Shown: positions 60,932 to 64,000 of the stretch, in pieces
Position numbering within the stretch: the first letter of the stretch is position 1
How the letters are laid out: every line of letters starts with the position of its first letter
Source of the DNA: Scleromitrula shiraiana
Taxonomy: Eukaryota; Ascomycota; Leotiomycetes; Helotiales; Sclerotiniaceae
Assembly (NCBI GenBank): GCA_028455995.1
Contig: JABELC010000001.1
Coordinates: forward strand, 4,576,501-4,640,500
Direction of reading: 5' to 3'
Length of the DNA stretch: 64,000 nucleotides
The notes under the pieces: generated by a model
Told to the model about the DNA's origin: nothing
Seen by the model: the letters and a program-made list of their open reading frames with translations, nothing else
The model's database searches: none
Translations under genes and position numbers: made by a program

Positions 60932-62864
60932 ATGGCAAACGAAACTTCCAGGCGTCTGCCATTCAGGCAAGTCGTTATCATCGGCGCTGGTCTCGCTGGT
61001 TTGGATATGGGATGTGAATTGAAACGGAAATTGAACTTTAGTGACTTCACGATCTATGATCGAAATCCAGCTTTGGGTGGGACATGGTATGATAATAATT
61101 GTAAATCATTCAGATCTCTTCTAGAAAGCAATGCGAAAGGCTAACATCTATGGCGACTATTAGATCCAGGATGTGTGAGTAAATAGCTTCACGAGACCTC
61201 TGAATGATATACTGATATATTTCGTGGCAATAAAGGCCGTCGACATCCCAGGCTTCATTTACCAACTCTCATTTGCGCCGGAGCAAGGTTTTTCCCATAT
61301 TTTCCCAGATAGAAATGAGATGCTTTCATACATGATGAGAGTGGCAGATCGGTATGGCATCAATCAACATATTCAGTCTAACATGAATTGGATAAGTAGC
61401 ACATGGTTAGATGATCGAAAATATTGGAGGGTCGAGCTGCAGAATACAAAGACAGGAGAAATCAGTATCCAAGAATGCAAAATACTCATTGGTGCCATTG
61501 GGCATCAAGTGGATCCCAAACCATTTGATGTGCCGGGAAAACCAGAATTTCGGGGACAGATTGTTCATGCTTGCAAATGGCCCGAGAATCTAAATTTGAA
61601 GGGCAAGAATGCGGTCGTTTTGGGAAATGGAAGTAAGTAGCAAGAACAATCATCATGATATCTAAGATTCCGGTACTGATTAGCAATAGGTACTTCTGTA
61701 CAGGTCGTACCAAACATATTGAATGATGTTAAGAAATGCACCCAAATACAAAGAGTATGTTATAAAGAGAGCAACCAAACTCATACTAACAACCTCAAAG
61801 GCACCAATGTGGATATTGAATCGACCAAATCCTCCAGTACCTGAAAGTATTCGAAAGTTCCTTGCCTTTTTCCCATTCATTTTCTATTGTCTCCAAAGCA
61901 TCACATTTGCTATCGTCGAAGTATTCTATCCCCTACTCGGTAGAAGAATCCGCAGTATGGCGAAGAGAAATCTAAAACAATGCGAAGTTCCCGAAAAATA
62001 CCACCCTCTTCTCACCCCCTCCGTATGTCATTACTCCACTCTTCCCCCAAATCCCTCACCTCCCCCTGCTCTCAACTAACAAAGCAAAGTTCACACCCGG
62101 CTGCAAACGCATGGTCTTCGCACCCGACTACCTTCAATGCCTCAAAAACCCCAAGGTAGAACTAATCCAAGACGAAATCATCGGCCTCGACCCCCAAAAC
62201 GTTGTCACAAAATCCGGCCAAAAGATTCCCTGCGATATCCTCATTCTCTGCCACGGTTTCCAAGCTGATACTTTCTACTACCCCCTTAAAGGACGCAATG
62301 GGATCACTCCATCAGAACATTGGGATATAGCGGGTGGACCTAGTTGTTATAAGGGATGCGCTATGAATGGATTTCCGAATTTTTTCTCAATACGCGGCCC
62401 TAATGTATCCTCTGGGTACGAAGTTCTCCATTTCCCTTTCCCCTATCTAACAGATCAATCTGCGATACTAATTACATTTTCTCTTCTGAACAGACATCAA
62501 TCACTAATCCACTTCATCGAATCCACCACCGCACTAATCCTCAACGTCGCAACCCCACTCATCCAAAACAAAGTCTCCGTCGTAGAAGTGGGCTCCGAAG
62601 CCGAACAATCCTATGTTCGTCGTGTACAAGCGGCTTGTAAACGGGGGTTTTGGGGAAGGGATTGTCATACTTTTTATGTTACGAAGACGGGGTGGAATCA
62701 TACGGTTTATCCTTGGAGTAAGTGTTGTTCTCTGATTTCTCGAGATTGGTTTGGGGATGGGAAACATGCTGATTGAGTGATGCTTAGCTCCTTATTGGCT
62801 GTGGTTTCATAGATTTCCGGTTAAGAGTCATTGGATTGTCAAGCCTGAGCAAACGAAATCTTAG
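60932..62864 (+). CDS. Flavin monooxygenase, Baeyer-Villiger type
   Basis: Predicted 496-residue FAD/NADPH monooxygenase. Exons: 60932-61100, 61164-61174, 61236-61632, 61690-61754, 61801-62022, 62090-62415, 62494-62717, 62788-62864. The second exon is only 11 bases yet supplies the conserved YPGC after GGTWYDNN. Motifs are IIGAGLAGLDM (FAD fold), GGTWYDNNYPGCAVDIPGF, the BVMO fingerprint FRGQIVHACKWP (FxGxxxHxxxW-P), VVLGNGSTSVQVVPN (NADPH fold) and CHGFQADTFYYP. A hydrophobic segment (FLAFFPFIFYCLQSITFAIVEVFYPL) may associate with membranes. The enzyme probably inserts oxygen next to a ketone, making an ester or lactone; simple hydroxylation is an alternative. The upstream in-frame start is a TTG, so the ATG at 60932 is preferred. 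Confidence 0.9.
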
Positions 62865-63125
62865 GGATGTGGAAATGGGGGGTTGTTTGGTTGATAGATC
62901 TGTTTAGACTAGAAATAGATGGACGGAAGTATTATGGAGCACTTAACTATAAAATTGTGAGAAGTTTATGGGAAATGTAGAAAAGATCTAAAATGCATAA
63001 ATTGAATTTAGGTTTCAATTGCCAAATATCTGTATGAATGAGTTGTAAACTTCTTCCATTATTCATCTTATCATCTCATTATATGTATCTCATTAGTCCG
63101 CCAAATATCTACAAAGAAAAACCTT
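62865..63125. other. Short spacer between convergent BVMO and MFS genes
   Basis: AT-rich 3' flanks; no further feature seen. Confidence 0.5.
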
Positions 63126-64000
63126 CTAATAAGTACAAGTCTCATAATGACTCCTCTTTCGCAATTCTTTTCCCTTGAACCAGAAAAACCACGGCACAGG
63201 AATCATAGCAACGCTAATAAAAGCAAAAAGACTACCAGCCCAATGAATGCCCAGTTTCTCGTATACTTGAATGATGAACAGTGGGAAGACAGCTCCGAAT
63301 GCGAATCTTACGATACCGTTAGCTGCCACAGCTGACGCTGCATTAGTCACTAGATACGTGTCGACGATATAAGACATGCAAGACAAAAAGCTGGCGAGAG
63401 TACCCCAACCGAATGGAATTCCAGCTAATACGGGTACGATCCAGTGAGTCGATGGTCGAGGTGTCCATGCATACCACTAGACAAGTCAGAATGGGTGCAA
63501 CGAGGATTGTCGTATGTACTTACGAAAAGTCCGATTGGAACTAGCCAGCAACCAAATAATGCAGAGTAGAGTCTATGTTCTGGAGCTACTCTACCATCGG
63601 TTCTAATCATCTCCTTTCTATATTTTGTTGCGTCGAAAAAGCCAAATGTTGCAACTGCAAACAGAAATCCTTGAATAATGTTAGTTACGATCAACTTCAG
63701 GATTCCATGATCACGTACCAATGACGACAGCAATATAGCATAGTCCGATTTGTTGTAAATTGAATTTGTAAACAGTCGAATAAACGTATGCATATGAGCC
63801 GAAGAAAGAAAATATCATGGCGAAACTGAATGCAGTATAAAAACCTAGGAAGAGGGATAGTGGCTACAAAATATCAGCAACCCGAATATGATGCGGAATC
63901 GCAGTAAACCATACCTCAACAATGGACATATGCAATGGCTTCAACATAGTTTTCCCAATCTTTTTTATCACGACAGATCTACTATCTTCGTTAAGATAGG
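63126..64000 (-). CDS. MFS transporter, C-terminal part (cut by window edge)
   Basis: About 237 C-terminal residues of a major facilitator transporter; the 5' end lies beyond the window. Exons: 64000(edge)-63915, 63863-63719, 63654-63524, 63476-63126, all GT-AG. The fragment contains about six membrane segments, including LSLFLGFYTAFSFAMIF, LQQIGLCYIAVVIVATFGFF, RLYSALFGCWLVPIGLFWYA, GIPFGWGTLASFLSCMSYI and LFAFISVAMIPVPWFFW. The APEHRLYSALFG loop is typical of fungal DHA1 drug:H+ antiporters. The tail is short and basic (KGKELRKRSHYETCTY). Its place at the end of the gene group suggests export of the cluster product or self-protection. Confidence 0.88.

Overview
This is a stretch of nuclear DNA from a filamentous ascomycete. 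The evidence is GT-AG introns of about 45-170 bases, genes on both strands without operons, two intron-containing tRNA genes, Zn2Cys6 regulators, a HET-domain gene and a multidomain reducing polyketide synthase. The AT-rich, microsatellite-laden intergenic DNA and the protein sequences suggest a leotiomycete, probably near Botrytis/Sclerotinia. That placement is inference from memory; no search was run. Exon boundaries were read by hand. For every intact complete gene the exon phases add up to one open frame.

Layout. 0-21.6 kb is ordinary core genome: a possible exon running off the left edge, a Zn2Cys6 transcription factor, tRNA-Gln, a short-chain dehydrogenase, a large Cys-rich protein with two Zn2Cys6-like clusters, the vacuolar TRP channel Yvc1 (15 exons), a PI31-like proteasome regulator, a Sec14/CRAL-TRIO protein and a molybdopterin-binding-domain protein. 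21.6-30.3 kb is gene-poor and full of short tandem repeats; its only gene is a RasA/Ras1 orthologue. 30.3-37.6 kb is a decayed island: a truncated six-hairpin glycosidase pseudogene, an AT-rich block, a HET-domain pseudogene and tRNA-Gly. 37.6-43.8 kb holds a secreted GH15 glucoamylase with a CBM20 starch-binding domain and a phospholipase-D-fold protein. 43.8-46 kb is repeat-rich and ends in a fragment of a GMC oxidoreductase.

46-64 kb is a secondary-metabolite gene cluster: a 2,519-residue highly reducing PKS (KS-AT-DH-MT-ER-KR-ACP), a divergent DUF829/PaxU-like hydrolase, a stand-alone thioesterase, a P450, a Baeyer-Villiger-type flavin monooxygenase and an MFS transporter cut by the right edge. 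Expected logic: the PKS builds a methylated reduced chain, the thioesterase and perhaps the hydrolase release or edit it, the P450 hydroxylates it, the BVMO inserts oxygen to give an ester or lactone, and the MFS protein exports the product. The product cannot be named from sequence.

Most notable beyond the gene list: this cluster and its divergent promoter with repeated ATATCGGA; the two pseudogenes with readable inactivating stops; microexons of 9, 11, 15, 17 and 21 bases; a recurrent switch from C-rich to G-rich coding sequence toward gene 3' ends; and TACTAGTA/ACTTGAA-rich noncoding tracts recurring tens of kilobases apart.
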